From the NCBI GenBank assembly GCA_946402275.1, contig CAMIVY010000028.1, positions 1-37,558 on the forward strand: a stretch of DNA of 37,558 nt, read 5' to 3'. This document shows positions 31,028 to 37,558 of this stretch, piece after piece. The notes under the pieces were generated by a model. It did no database searches and was not told where the DNA came from. It saw nothing but the letters and a program-made list of their open reading frames with translations. Position 1 is the first letter of the stretch. Every line of letters starts with the position of its first letter. The position numbers and the translations under genes are program-made. The DNA comes from an uncultured Prevotella sp. (GTDB taxonomy: Bacteria; Bacteroidota; Bacteroidia; Bacteroidales; Bacteroidaceae).

Positions 31028-33225
31028 ATAAAGAAGTCAATGCACTGCTTATACAGGTGGTTGCGCGTGTTGCCACCGTAGATGCTGTGGTTGCGGTTGG
31101 TATATACCAGCTGGCGGAAGTCCTTGCCTTGCTGGACCAAAGCCTCCGTATATTCTGCCGTATTGCGGAAGTGTACGTTGTCGTCGGCCATTCCGTGGCA
31201 TAACAACAAAGCACCATGCAACTTGTCAGCTCTGGACAGAGGACAGTCGTCATACCCTCCGGCATTCTCCTGGGGAGTACGCATGTAGCGCTCCGTATAT
31301 ACCGTGTCATAATAGCGCCAGGAGGTAGGAGGAGCGATGGCGATACCCGCCCGGAACACGTCCCTGCCCTCCGACATGGCCATCAGCGTATTGAAACCGC
31401 CGAACGACCAGCCCCAGATGGCAATGCGGTCTTTGTCAACATAGCTTTGGCGACCCAGCCACAGGGCAGCTTCCACCTGATCATGGGCCTCCAACTGACC
31501 CAACTTCAGATAGGTGCATTTCTCAAATGCAGCACCGCGTCCGCCCGTGCCGCGATTATCTATGCAGACGCACACGAAACCTTGCTGGCACAGATACTGC
31601 TCCAGCAGCGCGCCGCGCCCTGCCTGTCCGATATTCCATGCGTTCTTCACCTGTTGGTTGCCCGGTCCGCCGTACTGATACATCACCACGGGATATTTCC
31701 TGTTAGGGTCGAAATCTGCCGGCTTCACCATCCATCCGTTCAGCACCACACCGTCCGTCGTCGTCAGCGAGAACAGTTCACGCTTGCCAAGATCGTACGC
31801 ACGCAGACGGTCAGTCAAGGCACTGTTCTCCACAAGCGTTTGCAGCACCTTCCCCTTGCTGTTGCACAGCGTGCAGACGGTAGGCGTATTCATGTCGCTC
31901 CACGTATGGATGAAGTATTTGAAGTTGCTGCTGAACAGTGCCATGCTCCATCCCGACTGGCGTGTCAGACACTCGCGCCGTCCGTTCTTATGGGCCACCC
32001 ACACCTGCTGTTCCGTGGCACCGTTCTCGTGCGATGCATAGTAGGTGTCGCCCGTGCGTTCGTCGTAGCCATAGACAGCGCTCACCTCGTAGTCCCCGTC
32101 CTCTATCTGCCGGATCAGCTTGCCGCTGAGGTCGTACAGATACAAGTGCATATATCCCGTACGGTCGCTGGGCAACAGGATGTGGCGGTCGGTTATCTGG
32201 ATGCCGCTCATGGCTTCCTCCCTGACGTATTTCTCCGCCTTTTCCTCTATCACCTTCTGCACCTGTCCCGTGGCGGCATCGCCCATGTAGATGCTCAGGC
32301 AGTCCTGATGGCGGTTCATCGTATAGACGGCCACCTTTCGTGCATCGCTGGTCATGATGACGCGGGGGATATAGCCGTCCTGGTCCAGTGGCACCTGCAA
32401 TTGTTGCGTCTTCTTGGCGGCTATGTCATAGCTCCACACCGTCACCGTAGCGTTCTGCTCGCCGGCTATCGGATACTTATAGGTGTAGAATCCAGGATAG
32501 TCGGCAAACTCCTTCTTTTCGGGTTTCAGTCCTTTGAACAGCGGCATCGAGTATTGCTTCACCGCAGTCTCGTCGTAGCGAATCCACACCACATGGCTGC
32601 CGTCTGCCGTGAACACCATGGCACGGTCGTTGCCGAACTCCTCCTCGTTTACCCAGTCGGGTATGCCGTTAATCACCTCGTTGCGCCGGCCGTCCGTAGT
32701 CACCTGAACCTCCTGGAGAGCATCCAGGTTGCTTACCAGAAAGATGTTATTGTCACGCACAAAGGCTATGCGCGCTCCGTCGGGCGAGAAGAGCGGCGTC
32801 TGCTGGTCACCATTTGCCGACAGGGGAGTCAGCCTATGGTCTGCCACGCGGTAGATATAGTAAGCTGCCGTGTGCGAATGGCGGTAGATGCGCCTCGTAT
32901 GGGTCTGAACCAGCACATACCGACCGTCAGGACTCACCTGATAGCCGTCTATGCGCTCTATCTCGCCACCCTTTACATCGTTCACGTCCAACAGCGTCCC
33001 AACCTGTTTGCCCGTCTTGAACGAGCACACCTCAATTCTCTTGCCGCCCTCTCCCATACGGGCATAACGCTCCCCGTCGGACAACGGGCGCACACTACCC
33101 ACCGAGGCAGCAGTGAAGTCGCCACTCGTCAAATCCTTCAACTCCAGTTTCTCACCGGCACATATTGCGGTTGACAGCAGCGAGGCCACAACCATCAAAG
33201 CGAATCTTGTCATCGTTTTCATCAT
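30982..33225 (-). CDS. Dipeptidyl peptidase IV-type S9 serine peptidase, exported
   Basis: 747 residues from the ATG at 33225. Signal peptide: MMKTMTRFALMVVASLLSTA, then ICAG. The N-terminal beta-propeller (about 40-480; DGYQVSPDGRYVLVQTHTRR, LFSPDGARIAFVRDNNIFLV) precedes the alpha/beta hydrolase domain with Ser in WGWSFGGFN, Asp in HGMADDNVHF and His in NRNHSIYGG. It removes X-Pro or similar dipeptides from peptides in the periplasm or at the surface. The frame is open a further 79 codons upstream, but TATCTTTG at 33245-33252 and the signal peptide fix the start. The last 15 codons (EKVKSEKCKMKGEK and stop) are encoded by the heptamer array and lie beyond the natural helix end IDFFM. Confidence 0.93.
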   Translation of the reverse strand: MMKTMTRFALMVVASLLSTAICAGEKLELKDLTSGDFTAASVGSVRPLSDGERYARMGEGGKRIEVCSFKTGKQVGTLLDVNDVKGGEIERIDGYQVSPDGRYVLVQTHTRRIYRHSHTAAYYIYRVADHRLTPLSANGDQQTPLFSPDGARIAFVRDNNIFLVSNLDALQEVQVTTDGRRNEVINGIPDWVNEEEFGNDRAMVFTADGSHVVWIRYDETAVKQYSMPLFKGLKPEKKEFADYPGFYTYKYPIAGEQNATVTVWSYDIAAKKTQQLQVPLDQDGYIPRVIMTSDARKVAVYTMNRHQDCLSIYMGDAATGQVQKVIEEKAEKYVREEAMSGIQITDRHILLPSDRTGYMHLYLYDLSGKLIRQIEDGDYEVSAVYGYDERTGDTYYASHENGATEQQVWVAHKNGRRECLTRQSGWSMALFSSNFKYFIHTWSDMNTPTVCTLCNSKGKVLQTLVENSALTDRLRAYDLGKRELFSLTTTDGVVLNGWMVKPADFDPNRKYPVVMYQYGGPGNQQVKNAWNIGQAGRGALLEQYLCQQGFVCVCIDNRGTGGRGAAFEKCTYLKLGQLEAHDQVEAALWLGRQSYVDKDRIAIWGWSFGGFNTLMAMSEGRDVFRAGIAIAPPTSWRYYDTVYTERYMRTPQENAGGYDDCPLSRADKLHGALLLCHGMADDNVHFRNTAEYTEALVQQGKDFRQLVYTNRNHSIYGGNTRNHLYKQCIDFFMEKVKSEKCKMKGEK

Positions 33226-33244
33226 GGATTTATTAACTGAAGGG

Positions 33245-33252
33245 CAAAGATA
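33245..33252 (-). promoter_or_regulatory. -7 element of the dipeptidyl peptidase gene
   Basis: TATCTTTG on the minus strand, 19 bases before the ATG at 33225. It rules out the longer upstream frame as the start. Confidence 0.6.
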
Positions 33253-33304
33253 CGAATAATCGGACAGATACCCGCATTTTTTGCGATTTTTTTGTGATAA
33301 GCCA

Positions 33305-33480
33305 TCAATTCTGGTCCATTTCGCCTGGACCATTATCGCCTCCGCCGGAATTATCGCCGGAATCGCCGGTGCCGGGGTCGTCGGCAATGTTTGAGAAGTC
33401 TCCACCAGTTGGTGGAAACGTTTTTTCTTGTTTGGAGCATTTCCGACAACTGTCGCAAGCAATGAATAAACAAAGGGTTA
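33305..33480 (-). pseudogene. Possible 3' fragment or start-less small gene, Asp/Gly-rich
   Basis: In the 400-base spacer before the peptidase gene, one minus-strand frame ending in TGA (33307-33305) reads ITLCLFIACDSCRKCSKQEK, then TFPPTGGDFSNIADDPGTGD, then SGDNSGGGDNGPGEMDQN. The first part looks like a hydrophobic segment with closely spaced Cys, the end like a low-complexity tail. No ATG, GTG or TTG start is present in this frame back to the upstream terminator, so it may be a gene remnant or chance. The rest of 33253-33573 shows nothing else recognisable. Confidence 0.25.
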
Positions 33481-33573
33481 TTCTGAAATAACAGATGCCA
33501 GACGTACCGAGCAGGGCGTGAAGAAGGAATAGAATAGCCCATGACCGACGTGTAATAAATACGACAGATAGGA

Positions 33574-33614
33574 GAGGAAAAATCCCAAAGCACCGCGATA
33601 ATGCTTTGGGATTT
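33574..33614 (-). terminator. Terminator of the beta-helix protein gene
   Basis: aatcccaaagca (33581-33592) and tgctttgggatt (33602-33613) pair perfectly over 12 bp around a 9-base loop; on the minus strand a T run follows. It begins about 15 bases after the stop codon. Confidence 0.9.
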
Positions 33615-33628
33615 ATGATAATTTTGGT

Positions 33629-35611
33629 TTAGTGTCCTCCAGGACCGCCACCGCCTGGGCCGCCACCACCGCCACCTTGGTTGCCGCCAGAATAGGACGA
33701 AAGGCTGACTGTTGTGCCGCCAGTGACGGTGGCACCTGTATAGCCTACTCCGTCGAAGATGCTGCTGCCGCTGCTGACGGTGACACCACTCTTCAGGCTG
33801 GGCTGTGAGGCACCGCTGACAACCATCGTGCTGCCTCCGCTTGACGGGGTTTGGAAGGCAAACACGTCGCTGCCTACAGTCAGGGCATACCACGTGTTCT
33901 TGCTCCACGAGTTCGTAGAGTAGCACGACTGTGTCAGGCTGGCACCGCTCTCCAGTCTGCCGATGGCCACAAGTGTGCCGCCCTGTACATAAAGTTTCTT
34001 CTGGTCTTCACTGTTGGCATCGATGGCCACCTCGGCTCCCGATGCACCGATGGCATAGACCAAGCCACCCTTGATATAGACATTACCGTTGGCATCGATG
34101 CCGTCGTTGTTGGTGGCACGAGCGTATATCTGTCCGCCACTGATGGTCAAGTCCTGCGCCGCGTTGATGGCGTCGTCGTAGCTGTTGACGATAATCTGAC
34201 CACCTATGATGTCGAGCGTGTTCTTGCTCTCAATGCCCTCACCGTTGTAGCCGGTGGTGGTGACGCTGATAGTGCCGCCGCTGATGACGATGCCGCCTGA
34301 GTAGGTGTATCTGTTGCCGCTCTCCGTCTTAACACCGGCCTTGATGCCCTTAGGCGACGAGTAGTAGTCGCTGTCAATATGGTCGGTGTCGCCTGTGTAG
34401 TTGGTGTTCTCCGTCGTACCATTGTTATAATAGAGTCCGCCAGAGGTCTTCACGGTGATGTCTCCATCGCTGATGGTCAGCACGCCGTCGCACTTCATGC
34501 CCTTGCCGCCTGAGCCTGTAGCCGTCAGCACCAGCGTGCCACCGCTGATGTTCATGTTGCCGTCGGCACTCAGTCCGCAAGCAGCCTTGGTCTCCAAGTC
34601 ATCGCTGTCCCAAGTACCGTTGCCGGTAGTGGAAGCATTGATAGTGCCACCCGTGATGTTCATGTCGCCTTCGCACTTGATGCCCTTGGCGGCTGTCGCC
34701 GAGCAGTTGACGGTAATGGTACCACCACTGATGTAGATGTTTCCGCTGTCCTCATCCTCGTGGTCGGTGGTCTCGCCTGTTCCCGTGGGATAGGTGTCGG
34801 TATCATCAATGTCACACTGTATGCCGTCGTCCTGCGTGCCGCTTATGTTGATGGTGCCGCTCTCCATGAGGAAGTACTGCCCGCAGTTGATGCCGTCGCC
34901 CACGGCCGAGGTGATGTTGATGGTGGCATTCTTGATGGTAAAGTATTCGCCCGTCTTGATGCCGTGCTTTACGTTGCCCACCACGTTGAGTGTCCCTTTC
35001 TGGGCAAACTCAGCGTGCCCCTTGATGTAGAGGGAACCCTTCTGCGAACCGTTGGCTGCATCTGTGAGTGTATTGGTGGTGCCGGTGATTGGCTTCACCT
35101 TGATGCGCTTGCCGTTCTGGATGTGTATGGCAGCACCGCTATATACCGGTGTCGTGTTCGTCAGCGTCAGTCCGTTCAGCTCAATTGTTGCTTTATACGA
35201 CCCTGACATATAGAGCTCGCCGTCGGTGGAAGAGCCGCTGAGGTTATAGGTAATCTCGCCTACGACATCGTCCACAAGACTGCTTTGTGTAAGATTGACA
35301 TGCGCCCCGTTGATGTCGGCATCAACAAACTGTGCCACATTACCGGCAATGGTAACGGTTGCTGTGGTGCCGCTATAGACAACAGCAACACTGTTGTCGG
35401 TAACAGCAGTATTGTCGATGGTCATACTGACATTGCTCAGTGTAAACGCCTTGTTCATAATGGTGAGCGTGATACCATCTGTAAATGTCATCTCGCCTGC
35501 CTGGGCTGCAGGAAACAGGTAGGTCACATTTCCTTCTGTTACCTTCAGCGTCTGTGCCCCAGCCGCTATCGTCAGCATAAAGGCTATCATAGATAATAAT
35601 TTACGTTTCAT
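33629..35611 (-). CDS. Secreted Cthe_2159-type carbohydrate-binding beta-helix protein
   Basis: 660 residues. Signal peptide MKRKLLSMIAFMLTIAAGA-Q. The N-terminal 100 residues are a beta-rich domain similar to the 124-residue neighbour (ITLTIMNKAFTLSNVSMTID). From about residue 130 to 560 there are many turns of the type 'GDGINCGQYFLMESGTINIS', 'KGIKCEGDMNITGGTINAS' and 'GIDANGNVYIKGG', as in the right-handed beta-helix of Cthe_2159, a calcium- and polygalacturonate-binding protein. The C-terminus is a Gly/Pro-rich tail (GGNQGGGGGGPGGGGPGGH). Probably exported and surface-linked; ligand unknown. The start overlaps the stop of the upstream gene by four bases (ATGA), so the two are co-translated. 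Confidence 0.85.
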   Translation of the reverse strand: MKRKLLSMIAFMLTIAAGAQTLKVTEGNVTYLFPAAQAGEMTFTDGITLTIMNKAFTLSNVSMTIDNTAVTDNSVAVVYSGTTATVTIAGNVAQFVDADINGAHVNLTQSSLVDDVVGEITYNLSGSSTDGELYMSGSYKATIELNGLTLTNTTPVYSGAAIHIQNGKRIKVKPITGTTNTLTDAANGSQKGSLYIKGHAEFAQKGTLNVVGNVKHGIKTGEYFTIKNATINITSAVGDGINCGQYFLMESGTINISGTQDDGIQCDIDDTDTYPTGTGETTDHEDEDSGNIYISGGTITVNCSATAAKGIKCEGDMNITGGTINASTTGNGTWDSDDLETKAACGLSADGNMNISGGTLVLTATGSGGKGMKCDGVLTISDGDITVKTSGGLYYNNGTTENTNYTGDTDHIDSDYYSSPKGIKAGVKTESGNRYTYSGGIVISGGTISVTTTGYNGEGIESKNTLDIIGGQIIVNSYDDAINAAQDLTISGGQIYARATNNDGIDANGNVYIKGGLVYAIGASGAEVAIDANSEDQKKLYVQGGTLVAIGRLESGASLTQSCYSTNSWSKNTWYALTVGSDVFAFQTPSSGGSTMVVSGASQPSLKSGVTVSSGSSIFDGVGYTGATVTGGTTVSLSSYSGGNQGGGGGGPGGGGPGGH

Positions 35612-35982
35612 CTTACCACCATTTTATAAGTTCTGTTCTTTGTCTTCACGATATACACACCTTTCCGCATCTGCTCCTTGGAGATTTTATGCCCTTGCAG
35701 GTCGTAGATGTCGGTGGCTTCGTCGAGTGTGGCAGCGGTGACTTCCTCGATGCCGGTAGTCGTTTCGTCGGCTGTCGAGAAATACATCTTACTCAGGTTC
35801 GAGAGGGTGAACTGTTGCGAGCCTGCTGTTAGCGTAGTCCCGCTGATAGTTAGCGTTAGGTTCTCGACTGCTACGGAAGCCTTTGCCCCATCGGTCGTCT
35901 CAAAGGTCAGGTAGGTATAGTTGTCGGCCTGCGCCGTCAGTGTTCCTACCATGAGGGTCAGCAATAATAAAATCTTCTTCAT
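35608..35982 (-). CDS. Small secreted protein with C-terminal sorting-like tail
   Basis: 124 residues. Signal peptide MKKILLLLTLMVGTLTAQA. A single beta-rich domain follows (TYLTFETTDGAKASVAVENL, SGTTLTAGSQQFTLSNLSKM). After a TTGIEEV linker comes the tail DIYDLQGHKISKEQMRKGVY IVKTKNRTYKMVVR, resembling Bacteroidetes C-terminal sorting domains (type IX-like). It has essentially no effector domain: leader, one domain, tail. It is the first gene of a two-gene operon with the beta-helix protein (4-bp ATGA overlap), driven by the TATCTTTG box at 36014-36021. Function unknown; a role in secretion or anchoring of its partner is a guess. Confidence 0.75.
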   Translation of the reverse strand: MKKILLLLTLMVGTLTAQADNYTYLTFETTDGAKASVAVENLTLTISGTTLTAGSQQFTLSNLSKMYFSTADETTTGIEEVTAATLDEATDIYDLQGHKISKEQMRKGVYIVKTKNRTYKMVVR

Positions 35983-36013
35983 ATTTTAAGTAATTTAATG
36001 ATATAATTATGTG

Positions 36014-36021
36014 CAAAGATA
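36014..36021 (-). promoter_or_regulatory. -7 element of the small secreted protein operon
   Basis: TATCTTTG on the minus strand, 31 bases before the ATG at 35982. The hairpin at 36029-36064 occupies the -33 region. Confidence 0.65.
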
Positions 36022-36028
36022 CAGAGAA

Positions 36029-36064
36029 GGGGCGTTCTGACCAAAATGATTCAGCGAACGCCCC
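36029..36064 (-). terminator. Terminator-like hairpin directly upstream of a promoter
   Basis: GGGGCGTTC (36029-36037) and GAACGCCCC (36056-36064) pair perfectly around an 18-base loop. It lies 19 bases after the stop of the truncated gene and 7 bases before the next -7 box. The following bases are T-rich but not a pure T run. Confidence 0.65.
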
Positions 36065-36083
36065 GTTCTATTCAGCGAAATTC

Positions 36084-36365
36084 TCAACGAATAACAACTT
36101 TCTTTCCGTTTTGGATATAAATGCCCTTTCTTGCTGTGTTATGCATTCTGCGGCCCTGCAAGTCATAGACCTCATTATCAATTGCCAATTTTCCATTATC
36201 AATTGACTCTATGCCTGTCGTCTCGTTGATGGTCCCGCTGCCGCTCTGCATCATCAGCACACCAAGACCAATGCCCTGGAGTGGATCAACGGCTACGTTG
36301 TGCGACAGGCTCAGATTCATCTGCACCATCAGCAGCACCTCAGTATTCAAGAGATAGCCCTGCAT
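36084..36365 (-). pseudogene. Truncated secreted-protein gene keeping its sorting-like tail
   Basis: A 93-codon frame from ATG 36365. It lacks a signal peptide and begins abruptly (MQGYLLNTEVLLMVQMNLSL). It ends with GIESI, then VYDLQGRRMHNTARKGIYIQ and NGKKVVIR, the same tail type as the 124-residue protein. An in-frame stop lies about 30 bases upstream of the ATG, while a neighbouring frame upstream reads LYSVGDIPALALKKRLKAA, which looks coding; a frameshift is therefore likely. The linker before the tail (NGKLAIDNE) is encoded by a heptamer array. Most likely the 3' remnant of a larger exported protein gene; a real short gene cannot be excluded. Confidence 0.5.
36172..36206. repeat. Heptamer array in coding DNA, CAATTRT family, five copies
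   Basis: TCATTAT, CAATTGC, CAATTTT, CCATTAT, CAATTGA in register. It matches the mod-res spacer array (6047-6088) and lies in the linker before the sorting-like tail. Confidence 0.8.
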
Positions 36366-36460
36366 CTTGGTTTTCCAGACAGGCTGCCTTCAGCCGTTTC
36401 TTCAAGGCCAACGCAGGGATGTCGCCGACGGAGTACAGGGAGAAAAACTAACGACACACC

Positions 36461-36489
36461 ATGACACACAGGGGTGACCTGTGTGTCAT
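36461..36489. repeat. Perfect 12-bp hairpin with 5-base loop
   Basis: ATGACACACAGG (36461-36472), ggtga, CCTGTGTGTCAT (36478-36489). No T run follows directly on either strand, so it is not a standard terminator. A related ACGACACACC precedes it. Confidence 0.85.
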
Positions 36490-36622
36490 AATTATTGCAA
36501 TATGTCAGCATACTTCGTAGGTCTATGACATTTTATAACAGACCAGAATAATCGACGAAGTCGCTTGCCGAAGCAAGAACCCCTAATCTATTCAGACGGA
36601 ATTGTATCAGCATGACGACGAG

Positions 36623-36702
36623 CCCTTCTAAAGCCTCTACCCCCTCTTATATCTGTTCCCCCTAAAGGGGGACATAGATATGAGGGGAGAGCTTCTGAAG
36701 GG
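36623..36702. repeat. 80-bp palindromic intergenic element, CCCCT-rich
   Basis: The outer arms CCCTTC/GAAGGG, middle arms CCCCTC/GAGGGG plus ATATCT/AGATAT, and inner CCCCC-taaa-GGGGG form one long imperfect hairpin. The inner part resembles the element inside the helicase gene. Confidence 0.8.
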
Positions 36703-36802
36703 ATCTGCTCCTCACCCAGCCGTAAGTATGGCATTTAGCCCACAGAAGTATGGTGTTGAGACACGGAAAGTATGATAGTTACGAAATGAAAACAATATAG
36801 TT

Positions 36803-36868
36803 ATGAAAGCAATGACGAAACAACAACTGGCGCAAGCAGACAGGTTCTGCATCGATCTGGAAACGTAG
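36803..36868 (+). CDS. Possible 21-residue peptide or 5' gene remnant
   Basis: ATG at 36803, TAG at 36866, reading MKAMTKQQLAQADRFCIDLE T. The first 12 residues resemble the start of small helix-turn-helix proteins, so this may be a truncated gene. A good terminator hairpin overlaps the stop codon, which suggests a real transcript. No -7 box is clear upstream. Confidence 0.25.
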   Translation: MKAMTKQQLAQADRFCIDLET

Positions 36869-36892
36869 TCACATGGTTGGCTACGTTTTATT
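36861..36892 (+). terminator. Terminator overlapping the mini-gene stop
   Basis: AAACGTAG (36861-36868) and CTACGTTT (36881-36888) pair perfectly around a 12-base loop, followed by a T-rich tail. The left arm contains the TAG stop. Confidence 0.7.
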
Positions 36893-36983
36893 TGCATCTT
36901 CATCCTGCATTATCCTGCGTTATCAGTACGAGCCTGTACGAAGCGGAAATCGCGATTCCCAGATGTTGTACCTTTGCCCTCGG

Positions 36984-37018
36984 AAGTGAAAAGTGATAAG
37001 TTATAAGTGAAAAATATG
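36984..37018. repeat. Heptamer tandem array, AAGTGAA family, five copies
   Basis: AAGTGAA, AAGTGAT, AAGTTAT, AAGTGAA, AAATATG in register. It is the reverse-strand relative of the 30951-31027 array. Confidence 0.8.
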
Positions 37019-37036
37019 ATACCGCAGCACATAGTA

Positions 37037-37072
37037 ACAAAAAAAACCCTCTCATCGTTGTTGATGAAAGGG
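37037..37072 (-). terminator. Terminator of the rRNA operon
   Basis: On the minus strand CCCTTTCATC and GATGAGAGGG pair (one G-U) around a 6-base loop, followed by eight T. It lies about 15 bases after the 5S gene. Confidence 0.92.
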
Positions 37073-37086
37073 CTTCAGGAAAAAAG

Positions 37087-37197
<111 letters not shown>

Positions 37198-37210
37198 TAT
37201 CGCTACGCTC

Positions 37211-37266
37211 AAATGAGAAATGAGTAATGAGAAGTGAGAAATTGGAAATTAAAAATGAGAAATGAA
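37211..37266. repeat. Heptamer tandem array in the 23S-5S spacer, unit AAATGAG, eight copies
   Basis: AAATGAG, AAATGAG, TAATGAG, AAGTGAG, AAATTGG, AAATTAA, AAATGAG, AAATGAA, all in 7-bp register. It is the reverse complement of the array at 37427-37474, so the two can pair in the rRNA precursor. Confidence 0.93.
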
Positions 37267-37426
37267 TCCCCAGAGTATTTCCACTCATATCATACTCCCG
37301 ACATCACCAAGCGCGTATAAGGTGACAATCTTCACAAGCAAGCTGAAGTATTGGATTAATACCAACACCTGAAAATATAACATAATTACGTCTCAGCTGA
37401 GAATACGAAAGGGAAAGGAATTCCTT

Positions 37427-37474
37427 CATTTCTCATTTGCATTTCTCATTCCTCACTTCTCATTTCTCATTTCG
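37427..37474. repeat. Heptamer tandem array in the 23S-5S spacer, unit CATTTCT
   Basis: CATTTCT, CATTTG (6), CATTTCT, CATTCCT, CACTTCT, CATTTCT, CATTTCG. It is complementary to the 37211-37266 array and lies about 20 bases downstream of the 23S 3' end. Confidence 0.9.
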
Positions 37475-37493
37475 AAGCGGGATACGCTGAGAC

Positions 37494-37558
37494 AGGCGAA
37501 AGCTTTCGGGCAATTAGTAAGGCTCGGCTTTGACGTCACCGTCTTTACACCTGCCTCC
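37494..37558 (-). rRNA. rrl: 23S ribosomal RNA, 3' end (partial)
   Basis: The minus strand at the window edge reads GGAGGCAGGTGTAAAGACGG, GACGTCAAAGCCGAGCC, TTACTAATTGCCCGAAAGC, the typical 3' end of Bacteroidetes 23S rRNA. Only the last ~65 bases are inside the window. The exact mature end is not known; GTCTCAGC/GCTGAGAC (37390 and 37486) may be part of a processing stem. Confidence 0.85.

Larger units (their letters stand above)
36366..36800. other. Spacer with hairpins, no gene seen
   Basis: No convincing gene, apart from the likely 5' remains of the truncated gene near 36366-36440. It holds the perfect hairpin at 36461-36489 and the long palindrome at 36623-36702. Confidence 0.6.

Noticed and set aside
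31216..33174. 652-codon plus-strand open frame opposite the dipeptidyl peptidase
   Set aside because: The S9 peptidase on the minus strand has signal peptide and catalytic motifs; the antisense frame has none.
33226..33462. N-terminal extension of the dipeptidyl peptidase
   Set aside because: A -7 box at 33245-33252 and a signal peptide starting at 33225 show that translation begins later.

Overview
The window looks like a chromosomal segment of a Bacteroidales bacterium, most probably Prevotella or a close relative. Evidence: many promoters fit the Bacteroidetes form TTTG-N19/20-TAnnTTTG; start codons lack Shine-Dalgarno sequences; and the gene set is typical of the group (long-form PurF beside CarAB, S9 dipeptidyl peptidase IV, Cthe_2159-type beta-helix protein, secreted proteins ending in 'VYDLQGRR...KGIYI' tails). 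The species is inferred, not proven.

Layout. 1-2 kb: 3' end of an L-fucose-isomerase-type gene, converging on an anaerobic C4-dicarboxylate transporter. 2-3 kb: non-coding DNA with repeats. 3-13.2 kb: a defence-like island, transcribed leftward from a roughly 380-nt structured leader or ncRNA, through a PLD-like/SNF2 helicase and a DUF4391 protein, then a type III-like Mod methylase and Res nuclease-helicase. A VapBC toxin-antitoxin pair is embedded on the opposite strand and shares a divergent promoter region with mod. 13.2-14.3 kb: AT-rich, gene-poor DNA with long direct and inverted repeats. 14.3-19.5 kb: trpS with a secreted lipocalin-like protein, a membrane HTH regulator, NfeD and SPFH proteins, and a soluble response regulator-histidine kinase. 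19.5-27.6 kb: glmS-purF-carA-carB, three glutamine amidotransferases in a row plus the large carbamoyl-phosphate synthase subunit. 27.7-33.2 kb: uxaC, L-asparaginase, rubrerythrin and dipeptidyl peptidase IV. 33.6-36.4 kb: secreted beta-rich proteins and a truncated one. 37.1 kb to the end: 5S rRNA and the 3' end of 23S rRNA on the minus strand.

The most unusual signal is a set of about eleven short tandem arrays with a strict 7-bp period. The heptamer differs from spacer to spacer, and most arrays start at or overlap a stop codon. Two further arrays have a 9-bp period; one is inside carA, in frame, and one runs over the asparaginase stop codon. A second recurring design places a terminator-like hairpin directly upstream of the -7 box of the next gene (dcuB, the kinase, glmS, the 35.9-kb gene). 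The defence island and its structured leader are the best candidates for a poorly described system.
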